Below are positions 8,294 through 15,257 of a DNA stretch of 38,913 nt, piece after piece; position 1 is the stretch's first letter, and each line of letters begins with the position of its first letter. This stretch comes from an uncultured Clostridia bacterium (GTDB taxonomy: Bacteria > Bacillota > Clostridia > Peptostreptococcales > Anaerovoracaceae), in the NCBI GenBank assembly GCA_947426455.1, contig CANEEC010000005.1:1-38913 (forward strand), in the 5' to 3' direction. The position numbers and the translations under genes were made by a program. The notes under the pieces were generated by a model. It was given only the letters and a program-made list of their open reading frames with translations. It searched no databases and was not told the DNA's origin.

Positions 8294-8653
8294 TTACTCA
8301 GAATCCTCGTGTTCGTCGGTTTGAAGCATGGCGTTGAGCTCCTCTAAAATCTGAATGACGGATATTTTCTGTTTGGCGGTACAGCTATCGAAAATTTGAT
8401 TCACTTTATCTGTGTAGGTCGAAGAACCTGCGGCGGATTTGTTCGGATTTCGCAGCATCAGCTGATCCATGGGAACGTTCAGGGCGTCTGCGATGTCCGC
8501 GAATACCTGTAAGCTGGGCTTGGTAGTTCCGTTTTCGACTTTTGAGATGTGATTGGAAGAGATGTCTATCATTTCCGCTAATTTAGCCTGGGTCAAGCCC
8601 TGTTCTTTGCGACATTTTCTGATACATTTTCCTAACGCGATATAATCTATCAT
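8294..8653 (-). CDS. XRE-family transcriptional regulator (paralogue 3)
   Basis: A 119-residue protein with the same layout as the genes at 4885 and 5468: a Cro/CI-type helix-turn-helix (GLTQAKLAEMIDISSNHISK), then a C-terminal segment with FDSCTAKQK...IQIL. It is more diverged than those two are from each other. The start ATG at 8653 has GGAGGTG nearby. It stands alone between the Fic operon repeat and a small plus-strand gene. A DNA-binding role is clear; the target is not known. Confidence 0.85.
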   Translation of the reverse strand: MIDYIALGKCIRKCRKEQGLTQAKLAEMIDISSNHISKVENGTTKPSLQVFADIADALNVPMDQLMLRNPNKSAAGSSTYTDKVNQIFDSCTAKQKISVIQILEELNAMLQTDEHEDSE

Positions 8654-8848
8654 AGTTCACCTCCATGTTGTATTGTACCTAAAAAGCAGCAATCAATACA
8701 TAATTCAAAAATCCGAAAAGGACTTATAGATATAATTTTAAAAAATAAATTGAAATATATCTCTTTTTAGGATATAACAAAGAAAAAAGATCGAATTTCT
8801 ATGCGGAAAAAGAACGAAAAAAGTCGAATTAAGTCGAAAAAAACCATC

Positions 8849-8877
8849 TTGTTACGATAAAGCTCGTACGATACAAT
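8849..8877 (+). promoter_or_regulatory. Promoter before the small ORF at 8906
   Basis: TTGTTA at 8849-8854, a 17-bp spacer, TACAAT at 8872-8877. Just upstream (about 8818-8838) the octamer AAGTCGAA occurs twice, 12 bp apart, and may be a binding site. Confidence 0.5.
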
Positions 8878-8905
8878 AGAGATATAAAGGGGCATGGGGG
8901 ACGCT

Positions 8906-9082
8906 ATGGAGAAGTTGTTGAATGGCATTCTGAGAAAGACGAAAGAAGAAAAAAGAGATAACATAATCCTGTTGATTGAGATTATGACCGAGGTGATAAA
9001 ACGGTGTCCTTACCTGGCCGCCGCGCCGCGGGAAGAACAGAAAGAGGTATTGAGGATTCTAAGAGAACGAAGCCTTATTTGA
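8906..9082 (+). CDS. Small hypothetical protein
   Basis: A frame of 58 codons from the ATG at 8906, with GGGGG six bases upstream (an earlier in-frame ATG at 8894 lacks a ribosome site). The product is charged and helical, rich in Lys, Arg and Glu, with no signal peptide or motif I recognise. It has its own promoter and precedes a broken regulator gene. It may be a real small gene of an accessory element. Confidence 0.5.
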   Translation: MEKLLNGILRKTKEEKRDNIILLIEIMTEVIKRCPYLAAAPREEQKEVLRILRERSLI

Positions 9083-9095
9083 TGGAATGCCGTTA

Positions 9096-9116
9096 ATTGA
9101 GTAACGAATACTCAAT
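9096..9116. promoter_or_regulatory. Perfect inverted repeat, probable operator
   Basis: ATTGAGTA, a 5-nt spacer, TACTCAAT: eight-base arms with no mismatch, ending three bases before the -35 box of the promoter at 9119. It is a likely site for the downstream XRE protein, now interrupted, or a relative. Confidence 0.6.
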
Positions 9117-9118
9117 AC

Positions 9119-9147
9119 TTCACTAATACGGATAATTACTATATAAT
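9119..9147 (+). promoter_or_regulatory. Promoter of the interrupted XRE gene
   Basis: TTCACT at 9119-9124, a 17-bp spacer, TATAAT at 9142-9147. The weak -35 and perfect -10, next to the inverted repeat, suggest regulated expression. Confidence 0.5.
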
Positions 9148-9170
9148 TAACGAAAAGATGAGGTGATCGA

Positions 9171-9536
9171 ATGTTTACAAATCAAGACATCATAGACACA
9201 TTAAACGTTCTGCTGAAAGAGCGCGATTGGTCGGTCAATCACCTGGCGGTAGTGGCACAGCTGCCTCAGAGTACGATCAACTAGATGTTCCATGGGCGCA
9301 AGGAGTATTATCCTTCGTTCCCTACGCTGAATAAAATTTGCGACGCTTTGAATATTAGCGTATCGGAGTTTTTGCTCATGGTGGAAAGTGACAGCAGGCC
9401 GGAACCCTCCCCGGAAGAAAATCGCATGATAGCGCAGATGCGCAAGCTAACATGGTTACAGCGAAAATACCTGCTGGAATTTTTAGAAGCCATGAATTTC
9501 GTTCAATCGGATGAGGATGATGAATCCGGTGTTTAG
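9171..9536 (+). pseudogene. XRE-family regulator interrupted by an in-frame amber codon
   Basis: The ATG at 9171 follows GAGGTGAT. The frame runs 37 codons through the start of a helix-turn-helix (QLPQSTIN), meets TAG at 9282-9284, then continues in the same frame with FHGRKEYYPSFPTLNKICDA and a C-terminal tail to TAA at 9534-9536. Read through, it is a 121-residue regulator of normal layout. The stop lies at or next to the recognition helix. An ATG follows immediately, so the second part could be re-initiated, but it would lack a working DNA-binding helix. The promoter and operator are intact, suggesting recent loss, or less likely readthrough. Confidence 0.75.
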
Positions 9537-9845
9537 CGCAGCGTACCCATGCGCCTTGCGGCGAGAAAAACGTCGCAGGACGGCGTAAAACGCCTGTGAG
9601 ACGAAAGAAACCGTAACGCTGATACAACATTATGGCAAGAACGAAACACCGCATGACACAGCGAAAATGCGGCGCAGAACAATGTCTGCGGCGCAGGATA
9701 ACCGATGCAACGCGGAGCGGAAGCTGTAACATGGAGCAAAGATCAAGGAGCAATGGTTTCATGTGCAGCGAAAGCTGTGGCGTAAATATAGTAAAAGATA
9801 TAGTAAACGCAGTAGTAATAGCAGTAATAATAGGAAGTAGTTGCG
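9537..9845. other. Intergenic, no gene seen; AGTA-rich tract at its end
   Basis: No frame here has a ribosome site and plausible product. From about 9786 to 9842 the tetramer AGTA recurs many times in a short AT-rich stretch leading into the ECF sigma gene. The function is unknown; it may simply be low-complexity sequence. Confidence 0.5.
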
Positions 9846-10457
9846 ATGGAAAAGAAAATAAATCTGTTTACGGATGTACCTTATGAAGACATGAAAGCCA
9901 TGGAAGAGGATGAGGACGGAATCGTTTGTTTTTATTATAAGTACTTTCACAAGAATAGCGAGTACGTATACAACTGGATTTGGAGCAGGCTGAGAGACGA
10001 TCCCACATTGGTAGATGAAATTCATCAGGAGACGATGTTAAAGGCTCTGGAAAACCGCCATCGTCTGCGGGAAGTCAATCAATGCAAAACCTGGCTGTGT
10101 ACGATTGCCTCTCACCTGATCGCGGATCGCTTCAGGGCGAGACAAAAGGAAAGCACCACTTCTTGGGAGGGACTCTTGGATTCAGAAAAAGACAGAGCTT
10201 ACGAGGACGAAACGGATTTAACATTTCGGGAAGTTGCGGAAAGATCGGACAACCGTGTCTTAATCAAATGTCTGGAACAACTGTCCGAAAATCAGAAATA
10301 TGTCATTTGTCAGCATCATTACGGCGGTTTCACGTTCCAACAAATCGCTAAAATGATGGGAGAGAGTCCCAACACGGTTTCCAGTTGGTATTACCGCGGC
10401 TGTAAAAGGCTGAGAATCTTGCTGAGCGAGGAAGGTGGTTTCACGGGGAATGAATAA
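9846..10457 (+). CDS. ECF-type RNA polymerase sigma factor
   Basis: A 203-residue protein. Region 2 spans about residues 58-100 (DEIHQETMLKALEN, then KTWLCTIASHLIADRFRARQ), which contacts core polymerase and the -10 element. Region 4 spans about 140-195 (LSENQKYVICQHHYGGFTFQ and the helix-turn-helix MGESPNTVSSWYYRGCKRLR). Regions 1 and 3 are absent, as in all ECF sigmas. The start ATG at 9846 has GGAAG upstream. The next gene overlaps its stop by eight bases and encodes a membrane-anchored protein, the standard arrangement of sigma and anti-sigma factor. The signal and target promoters are unknown. Confidence 0.9.
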   Translation: MEKKINLFTDVPYEDMKAMEEDEDGIVCFYYKYFHKNSEYVYNWIWSRLRDDPTLVDEIHQETMLKALENRHRLREVNQCKTWLCTIASHLIADRFRARQKESTTSWEGLLDSEKDRAYEDETDLTFREVAERSDNRVLIKCLEQLSENQKYVICQHHYGGFTFQQIAKMMGESPNTVSSWYYRGCKRLRILLSEEGGFTGNE

Positions 10458-11187
10458 CAGGGAAGAATGGAGTCAGACGGAGCAGGAGATGCAGAAGATG
10501 CTGGACAACATTCGCAAAGAGTACCCTGACTTTTGGGCGGAAGAACCGAAGCTGCCCAAAAGCTGTAAAAACGGAAAGAAACTCTACGATGCGGAAAAAT
10601 CCCGCAGGCATAGGCGCCGCGCTACTATCGCGGCCTGCCTTACCGCCTGTGTTCTCGGCAGTACTGCCCTAACGATTTTCGTCAACTCCGAAACTGCCCA
10701 CGCTATGAAATTTGCGTTGGAGAAAAAATACTATGAACTGTCTGGGATGGCTATCGCCGCTACGAATCCCGATATGGTCAGCGATGAGAATACAATATCT
10801 GTGAATATTGCTGATGAAAGCCAGATAGAAACGTACAAGAAATTTTGGGATGGATTGTTGATACCAGAATATATGACGGCCGGATATAAATTTGAAACGT
10901 TGATAATAGAAAAACATTTGAAAGGGGAGGTTCTTGCCAATTATAGTTACAGTAATTGTGATGGCGATAAGTTGCAGATACAAATGAATACGATTTCAGA
11001 GAAAGATAACAGTATTTTATGGATGGTTTCAGATGAAGTAAGGGATGGAGATCAAGAATATCATACTTGGAAAGATGAAATAGCAGGCATAAATGGCATA
11101 AATGTTCTTTTTCCTGAAAGATTGGTATCCGTATCGGGAAAGTTATCCGATGCGGAATTGATTAATATTGTAAACAGATTAAAATAG
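10450..11187 (+). CDS. Putative membrane-anchored anti-sigma factor with extracytoplasmic sensor domain
   Basis: The start ATG at 10450 overlaps the sigma factor's stop, so the two are translationally coupled. Residues about 1-60 are cytoplasmic and charged. A transmembrane helix follows (about 61-80, beginning ATIAACLTACVLGSTALT), then about 165 residues outside the membrane. The outer part (ending with LVSVSGKLSDAELINIVNRL) resembles DUF4367-type domains found in clostridial anti-sigma factors. It probably holds the sigma factor inactive until a cell-surface signal arrives; this is inferred from gene order and topology. No zinc-binding HxxxCxxC motif is visible in the cytoplasmic part. Confidence 0.75.
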   Translation: MNNREEWSQTEQEMQKMLDNIRKEYPDFWAEEPKLPKSCKNGKKLYDAEKSRRHRRRATIAACLTACVLGSTALTIFVNSETAHAMKFALEKKYYELSGMAIAATNPDMVSDENTISVNIADESQIETYKKFWDGLLIPEYMTAGYKFETLIIEKHLKGEVLANYSYSNCDGDKLQIQMNTISEKDNSILWMVSDEVRDGDQEYHTWKDEIAGINGINVLFPERLVSVSGKLSDAELINIVNRLK

Positions 11188-11206
11188 CAGTCGGATGACT
11201 GCTATT
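11183..11206. terminator. Hairpin between convergent genes
   Basis: Perfect 10-bp stem AATAGCAGTC / GACTGCTATT with loop GGAT, overlapping the stop codon of the anti-sigma gene and lying just after the convergent secreted-protein gene. No long T-run follows on the plus strand; TTTAAT follows on the minus strand. Confidence 0.6.
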
Positions 11207-11213
11207 GCTGTTA

Positions 11214-11621
11214 TCATTGTCGATATTCATAGAAGGTAACAGTGTTATCTTGGCCGTTAGTGTTATCCGTTACTTCCATTTTGACTCGATATTCCTTTTT
11301 CGTAGTGATTGTAAATGTTACTGAATGCATTATAGAAGAATAGTTGCTGGTCTTTGTTTTGGGGCTTACGTCGGAATCTGTGTAGCTTGTAGTGCCCAAG
11401 GGGGCTTCCTGTAGTGTCATTTTAGATTTCATATATGGAGTGTTGGGATTGGAAGAATGGGCAGTTATGGTAGCGGTTCCCTTTGTGCTGGAATCCCGTA
11501 CAAAGGAAGAAACCGTACTGGTGATCATTTTTTCCTGGGCGAAGGCCACACTTGACATGGAAAGTACTAAGCATAGAATTAAAGTGAAAGCAACAACTGT
11601 TTTGATGTTTTTCTGTTTCAT
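11214..11621 (-). CDS. Small secreted protein of unknown function
   Basis: A 135-residue protein with a clear signal peptide: a basic start (MKQKNIK), a hydrophobic core and a likely cut after AFA. The mature part of about 105 residues is rich in Ser and Thr and predicted to be mostly beta strand. I recognise no family. The start ATG at 11621 has AAAGGAGG ten bases upstream; the longer open frame to 11807 has no ribosome site. It is convergent with the ECF sigma operon and could be a target of it, but nothing in the sequence proves this. An inverted repeat lies about 40 bases upstream of the start. Confidence 0.75.
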   Translation of the reverse strand: MKQKNIKTVVAFTLILCLVLSMSSVAFAQEKMITSTVSSFVRDSSTKGTATITAHSSNPNTPYMKSKMTLQEAPLGTTSYTDSDVSPKTKTSNYSSIMHSVTFTITTKKEYRVKMEVTDNTNGQDNTVTFYEYRQ

Positions 11622-11657
11622 GATGAAACCTCCTTTAATTAATATAGTATTTACAGA

Positions 11658-11679
11658 GAATTCACTGTAGTGTGAATTC
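11658..11679. promoter_or_regulatory. Perfect inverted repeat upstream of the secreted-protein gene
   Basis: GAATTCAC, six bases, GTGAATTC: eight-base arms without mismatch, 37 bases upstream of the start codon of the minus-strand gene. It is a likely operator. A second palindrome, CCGGAA-A-TTCCGG, lies at 11762-11774. Confidence 0.5.
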
Positions 11680-11826
11680 ATTTGTAGAAATAGACGACCA
11701 AACAAGGGTATTTTTTGCATCGGTACGTTCGCAAGATAGAAATTGGAGCGGGCGCGGTTGTCCGGAAATTCCGGGTGGGCGCAGCTGATGGCAGTATTGT
11801 GTGTCATTGACTTGTGTTTTGTACGT

Positions 11827-12090
11827 ATGCCACAGATCAGACCGATTACAGACCTTAGAAATACTACTGAAATTTCCGAGCTTTGCCATGCAAGGCGTGA
11901 GACTCTTTTTATTACAAAGAATGGCTACGGCGATTTAGTGGTTATGAGCATTGAGGCATACGAGGAAATGATAGAAACAGTAAAAACAGATGCGGCAATC
12001 AGCGAAGCTGAACAGGAATACGCCGCTGACGGTGCTTTATTGGATGCAAGGGAAGTTCTTTCCTCTTTACGGAGGAAACACTTTGGATAA
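11827..12090 (+). CDS. Type II antitoxin, Phd/YefM family
   Basis: An 87-residue protein with the Phd/YefM pattern: an N-terminal DNA-binding half (IRPITDLRNTTEISELC, then LFITKNGYGDLVVMSIEAYE) and an acidic helical C-terminus that would wrap the toxin. It normally represses its own operon together with the toxin. No Shine-Dalgarno sequence is visible before the ATG at 11827 and no promoter is clear, so expression may be low. The toxin gene starts within its last codons. As the toxin gene is split, the antitoxin may be an orphan. Confidence 0.8.
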   Translation: MPQIRPITDLRNTTEISELCHARRETLFITKNGYGDLVVMSIEAYEEMIETVKTDAAISEAEQEYAADGALLDAREVLSSLRRKHFG

Positions 12091-12256
12091 ATACGTTGTA
12101 AAACTCTATGCACGCGCTTACCGGGATTTGAACGGTATTTATACTTATATTGCCGAAACCCTCTTGGAACCCGGGACAGCCTTGCACATGGCTGATGAGC
12201 TGGAAGAAGCGATTTTCAGTCTGGAGCAGTTTCTAAAACGGAACAAAGACAAATGA
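12083..12256 (+). pseudogene. RelE/ParE-type toxin, N-terminal fragment
   Basis: A TTG start at 12083 has GGAGG seven bases upstream and overlaps the antitoxin stop by eight bases. The product begins DKYVVKLYARAYRDLNGIYT, continues through DELEEAIFSLEQF, and is then replaced by a short tail ending at 12256 (57 residues; the family has about 95-100). The missing C-terminus appears 1.5 kb away at 13775-13864. The intact family cleaves mRNA (RelE) or poisons gyrase (ParE); this fragment lacks the C-terminal strands and should be inactive. Confidence 0.8.
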
Positions 12257-12257
12257 G
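12224..12257 (+). repeat. Direct repeat, copy 1, at the left edge of the insertion in the toxin gene
   Basis: GAGCAGTTTCTAAA is repeated exactly at 13852-13865. The following 20 bases also match (GAACAAAGA identical) with one indel and a few changes. The two copies are 1,628 bp apart and bracket the AlbA_2 gene. Confidence 0.65.
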
Positions 12258-12376
12258 CGGGTAGATTCCTGCTAAAATCATGTACTCTTCTTGAAATCCG
12301 GCATTCACTCGCAGTATTTTTAAGTGCGAAAAAACGAGAATAGATGAGTCCTCGCCTTTCTTAGAAATGATTTACT

Positions 12377-13690
12377 TTATTGAGGAAGGCAATAGTGGGT
12401 GTTCTTACCCTTTCCTTCTTGGATAAGCTGACCGTTTTCCATCATTTTTTTTAGTAGCCGTCCGCATGATGACTGACCGATACTAAGCAGTATTTCTATT
12501 TCTTTTCTTGTAATAAATCCCCGTTGCTTTGTCAGAGCAATCACCTTTTCTTCTGGTGAGGCTTTCTCTGGAGTTACCTGCATTTGCCTTGCAGGTTCAG
12601 GCGTTGCATTCAGGTTGGGGAGAATCATCTTAAATGCATTATCAGATGTTTCAATCTGCGGTGTCATCCCAGTTCCCTCATACGCTTCCATGATTTTTGT
12701 AATCCCAGTTCCATAGGCCTCTATCAACTCCAAACGGTAAAATATATTTGCCAGTTTGGTATTCCGACAGACGGAAATACCCATTGTTAAATCTTTTAAG
12801 GATACGCCGCTTACCAGACCACCGATAGAGGTAAATTCAAGTCTGTCTGCGTAAAGGCTGATGAAGGCGCTGGCACGGAATGAATATTCACGGTGTACCA
12901 GAAGATTCAAAAGCGCCTCCCTGACTGCTGTTTCGGGATAATCTCGCCTGTCAATACGATATAACTTATCAAAGGTTGAGTGTGTCTGATTGCGGAAATC
13001 AATAAAGTCATACACTTCATCCATTTGCCGAAACAGGGAGCCGGCGAACTCTTTCCGATCCTTAAACTCACCCTGCGTTGTGCCTTGAAAAACAGCTGCT
13101 TTAATTGTATGCACACATTGATCCGAAAGCAATAATCCCAAGTTCGTATAGACACCATCCTGTGTTACCATTCCCAACGTTTTCATTTGTGCAGAACCGA
13201 ACTTTACATTTCGCTTGGCAAATATTTTTTTTGCACTTTCAAAGGTCAAATTTTGTTCCAAAGACCGCATTTCTTCAAAATGGTCACCGTCTGTTTCCTT
13301 AATCATTCGACGGATTGCCGTATTTGTAGCCGGGACAGAAGAATAACCTTGACGGACATAAACGCCTTCAGGACGCAACCCCTTTTTGGCTATATAATAT
13401 GGCCGTTCTGTTCCCTGCTGAATATCAACCGCGACGATCTTCTTTCCATCTACTGTTACTGTTTCATAGTGAAGAAACATCGTCAGATCCGGTTTAATTG
13501 CGTCTCGAACTATATTGCTAATCTGCAAAGAGGTTTCGTCTGGGTTATCTAATCCTGACACTGTTCCGTCATCCTGAACGCCGATATACAGTTTTCCTCC
13601 CTCACAGTTTGCAAAAGCAATGATTTCTTTTTTTATATCTTCCATTACGATTGCTTTTAGTTCAATCGTTTCGCTTTCTTGAAAAATCAT
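12377..13690 (-). CDS. AlbA_2-domain transcriptional regulator / ATP-binding protein
   Basis: A 437-residue protein. The N-terminal half (ESETIELKA, then FANCEGGKLYIGVQDDG) is the AlbA_2 (divergent AAA_4, Schlafen-like) domain. The middle (REALLNLLVHREYS, then LEFTSIGGLVSGVS) matches the HATPase_c_4 domain that follows it in this family. The C-terminus, including GFITRKEIEILLSIGQSSCG, looks like a winged helix. Such proteins are thought to be transcriptional regulators. The start chosen is the ATG at 13690, with AGGAGG eight bases upstream. It has a near-ideal promoter surrounded by repeated GTAGAATG motifs, suggesting it controls itself. It sits inside a split toxin gene in the opposite orientation, so it arrived as an insertion. 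Confidence 0.85.
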   Translation of the reverse strand: MIFQESETIELKAIVMEDIKKEIIAFANCEGGKLYIGVQDDGTVSGLDNPDETSLQISNIVRDAIKPDLTMFLHYETVTVDGKKIVAVDIQQGTERPYYIAKKGLRPEGVYVRQGYSSVPATNTAIRRMIKETDGDHFEEMRSLEQNLTFESAKKIFAKRNVKFGSAQMKTLGMVTQDGVYTNLGLLLSDQCVHTIKAAVFQGTTQGEFKDRKEFAGSLFRQMDEVYDFIDFRNQTHSTFDKLYRIDRRDYPETAVREALLNLLVHREYSFRASAFISLYADRLEFTSIGGLVSGVSLKDLTMGISVCRNTKLANIFYRLELIEAYGTGITKIMEAYEGTGMTPQIETSDNAFKMILPNLNATPEPARQMQVTPEKASPEEKVIALTKQRGFITRKEIEILLSIGQSSCGRLLKKMMENGQLIQEGKGKNTHYCLPQ

Positions 13691-13719
13691 CCGGCTGCCT
13701 CCTGATTTTATTCTACCCA

Positions 13720-13774
13720 CATTCTACTCATTCTACTCGTTCTTGTCAATCGTTTGGTTAGAATGAGCAGAATG
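13720..13774. repeat. Inverted and direct repeats over the AlbA_2 gene promoter
   Basis: CATTCTACTCATTCTA at 13720-13735 is mirrored by TAGAATGAGCAGAATG at 13759-13774 with one mismatch. Each arm is itself two tandem copies of an ATTCTAC-like unit. The array covers the -10, the spacer and the region just upstream of the -35. Confidence 0.7.
13721..13749 (-). promoter_or_regulatory. Promoter of the AlbA_2 regulator gene
   Basis: On the minus strand: TTGACA (13749-13744), a 17-bp spacer, TAGAAT (13726-13721). It is overlapped by repeats that are probably operator sites. Confidence 0.8.
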
Positions 13775-13864
13775 TCAAAAAATGATTGTATTATCTATCG
13801 TGTGCTGAAGAAAAAGAAAGAGGTGCATATCGTTACAGTACGGTATACGCCGAGCAGTTTCTAA
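13775..13864 (+). pseudogene. RelE/ParE-type toxin, C-terminal fragment
   Basis: This frame reads SKNDCIIYRVLKKKKEVHIV followed by TVRYTPSSF and TAA at 13862-13864, the usual end of this toxin family (CVIYRV...VTVRYTPS). It continues the N-terminal fragment ending near 12235, in the same orientation, with about 25 residues lost in between. It therefore marks the right border of the inserted segment. Confidence 0.75.
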
Positions 13865-13886
13865 AGCTTGAACAAAGAGAAACGAG
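13852..13886 (+). repeat. Direct repeat, copy 2, at the right edge of the insertion in the toxin gene
   Basis: Second copy of the repeat at 12224-12257; the first 14 bases are identical. It overlaps the end of the toxin C-terminal fragment. Confidence 0.65.
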
Positions 13887-14134
13887 AAAGATAATCTGAG
13901 ATGAACTGTTCTTTTCCCTCGAAAAATATCGATTTTTCGATCACCGTGCGCTTTTACGAAAAATCTTCTTTAAAATCCCTCCGATACAAGTTTAATTTTC
14001 CCCAGGTTTGAGCAAAATAGTAACGATGAATTTGACTTTGGCCGGAATATTTCCATTTTTTGAGCGAAGCGGGGGACGGTAGCGAAAAAAATGGCGAAAA
14101 CAGCCCAAAACCGCCATTTCAGGCGAAAGGGGGA
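13887..14134. other. Intergenic with two hairpins, no gene seen
   Basis: A perfect 9-bp inverted repeat with loop ATCG lies at 13919-13940 (TCGAAAAAT / ATTTTTCGA). A second one pairs CCATTTTTT (14053-14061) with AAAAAATGG (14086-14094). They may terminate transcription entering the redox operon. No coding signal is visible. Confidence 0.5.
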
Positions 14135-14163
14135 TTGCGGGACGGCTAAAAGTATGTTAAAAT
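14135..14163 (+). promoter_or_regulatory. Promoter of the redox operon
   Basis: TTGCGG at 14135-14140, a 17-bp spacer, TAAAAT at 14158-14163; the start codon at 14202 follows after a leader of about 30 bases. Confidence 0.5.
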
Positions 14164-14201
14164 ATTATCGTTTCTATATACCAAAAGGAGGAAATAATTC
14201 G

Positions 14202-15227
14202 ATGAAAAAATTTTTAGCAATGGTTTTGTGCCTGTGCATGCTGTTTGCAATGGTTGCCTGCGGCGGCGAAGGCGATGGCGCAGGAGATAACGCTGCCGGC
14301 GGAGAGTACAAGCTGGGTATGGGCGTTGTTCTCAACACGGACAGCTCCAAGACAGAACTGGCTCAGGTAGACGCTACGGTAGCCGCTGTCGTTACCGACG
14401 CAGACGGCAAGATCGTTTCCTGCCGCATCGACTGCGTACAGGACAAGATGGAAGTCGTAGGCGGTGCGGTAGATCCTGCGCTGACCTTTAAGACCAAGAT
14501 GGAACTGGGCGACGACTACGGCATGGTAGCCTACGGTGCAGCTATTGCCGAATGGGATGCTCAGGCAAAGGCCTTCGAAGAATACGTTGTAGGTAAGACC
14601 GGCGACGAAGTTAAGGCCATCGAAACTACCACCAACGACCACGGTTATACGGTAGCTGCCGACGAAGCGCTGTATGCCGGCTGCACCATGCAGATTTCCG
14701 AATTCATGGAAGCGGTCGCTAAGGCCTGCGCCGACGAAAAGGGTCAGACCTTTACTGCTGCTGACACATTTACGCTGGGTCTGGCTGCTACTTCCGACGC
14801 CAGCGAATCCACCGCTGCTGCCGACGGCAACGACGCTGTTGTAAAGATGTACAGCGAATACGGCGCTGCTGTTGTGGACGCTGACGGTAAGATTCTGGCC
14901 GCTGTGAACGATGCGACACAGCCGAAGATCAATGTAAACGCTGCCGGAGAAATCGTATCCTCCGAATACAAGGCGACCAAGAGAGAACTGGGCGAAGAGT
15001 ACGGCATGGTCGCTTACGGTGCAGCCATCGCTGAATGGGATGCGCAGTCCGACGCCTTCTCCAAGTACGTTGTGGGCAAGACCGCCGAAGAGGTTCGCGG
15101 CATCGAAACCACGACCAACGATCACGGTTATGCAGTACCCGCCGACGAAACCCTGTATGCCAACTGCACCATGCAGATCACCGGCATGATGGAAGTCATC
15201 GCTCGCGCCGTTGATTACGCTCGCTAA
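14202..15227 (+). CDS. Lipoprotein with two tandem repeats, FMN-binding-like
   Basis: A 341-residue protein. A lipoprotein signal ends in MVAC, with Cys20 as the lipidated residue. Two repeats of about 140 residues follow, each with a VTDADGKI or VVDADGKI strand segment, then ELG(D/E)(D/E)YGMVAYGAAIAEWDAQ, YVVGKT and ETTTNDHGY. The strand pattern recalls FMN_bind domains, and such proteins sit beside rnf and apbE genes in other Clostridia. No flavinylation motif of the SGATxT type is present, so covalent FMN is unlikely. The start ATG at 14202 has AGGAGG nine bases upstream (an open frame from 14091 has none). First gene of the redox operon, facing the outside of the membrane; a role as electron or flavin carrier is inference. 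Confidence 0.75.
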   Translation: MKKFLAMVLCLCMLFAMVACGGEGDGAGDNAAGGEYKLGMGVVLNTDSSKTELAQVDATVAAVVTDADGKIVSCRIDCVQDKMEVVGGAVDPALTFKTKMELGDDYGMVAYGAAIAEWDAQAKAFEEYVVGKTGDEVKAIETTTNDHGYTVAADEALYAGCTMQISEFMEAVAKACADEKGQTFTAADTFTLGLAATSDASESTAAADGNDAVVKMYSEYGAAVVDADGKILAAVNDATQPKINVNAAGEIVSSEYKATKRELGEEYGMVAYGAAIAEWDAQSDAFSKYVVGKTAEEVRGIETTTNDHGYAVPADETLYANCTMQITGMMEVIARAVDYAR

Positions 15228-15257
15228 TTTCAACCGAATCATTTAGGAGACGAGATT

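Noticed and set aside
9282-9284. Pyrrolysine or other recoding at the amber codon
   Set aside because: No recoding element is recognisable and regulators of this family do not need a special residue here; a simple nonsense mutation is more likely.
9632-9886. Plus-strand ORF before the ECF sigma gene
   Set aside because: No Shine-Dalgarno, odd composition, and it overlaps the start of the sigma gene.
13845-13900. Second toxin start in another frame after the toxin C-terminal fragment (AEQFLKLEQRETRKII)
   Set aside because: It stops after about 20 codons and has no start codon or ribosome site; its likeness to toxin N-termini is mostly the direct repeat.
14214-15242. Minus-strand open frame of 342 codons antisense to the lipoprotein
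   Set aside because: Its apparent internal repeats only mirror the repeats of the plus-strand gene.
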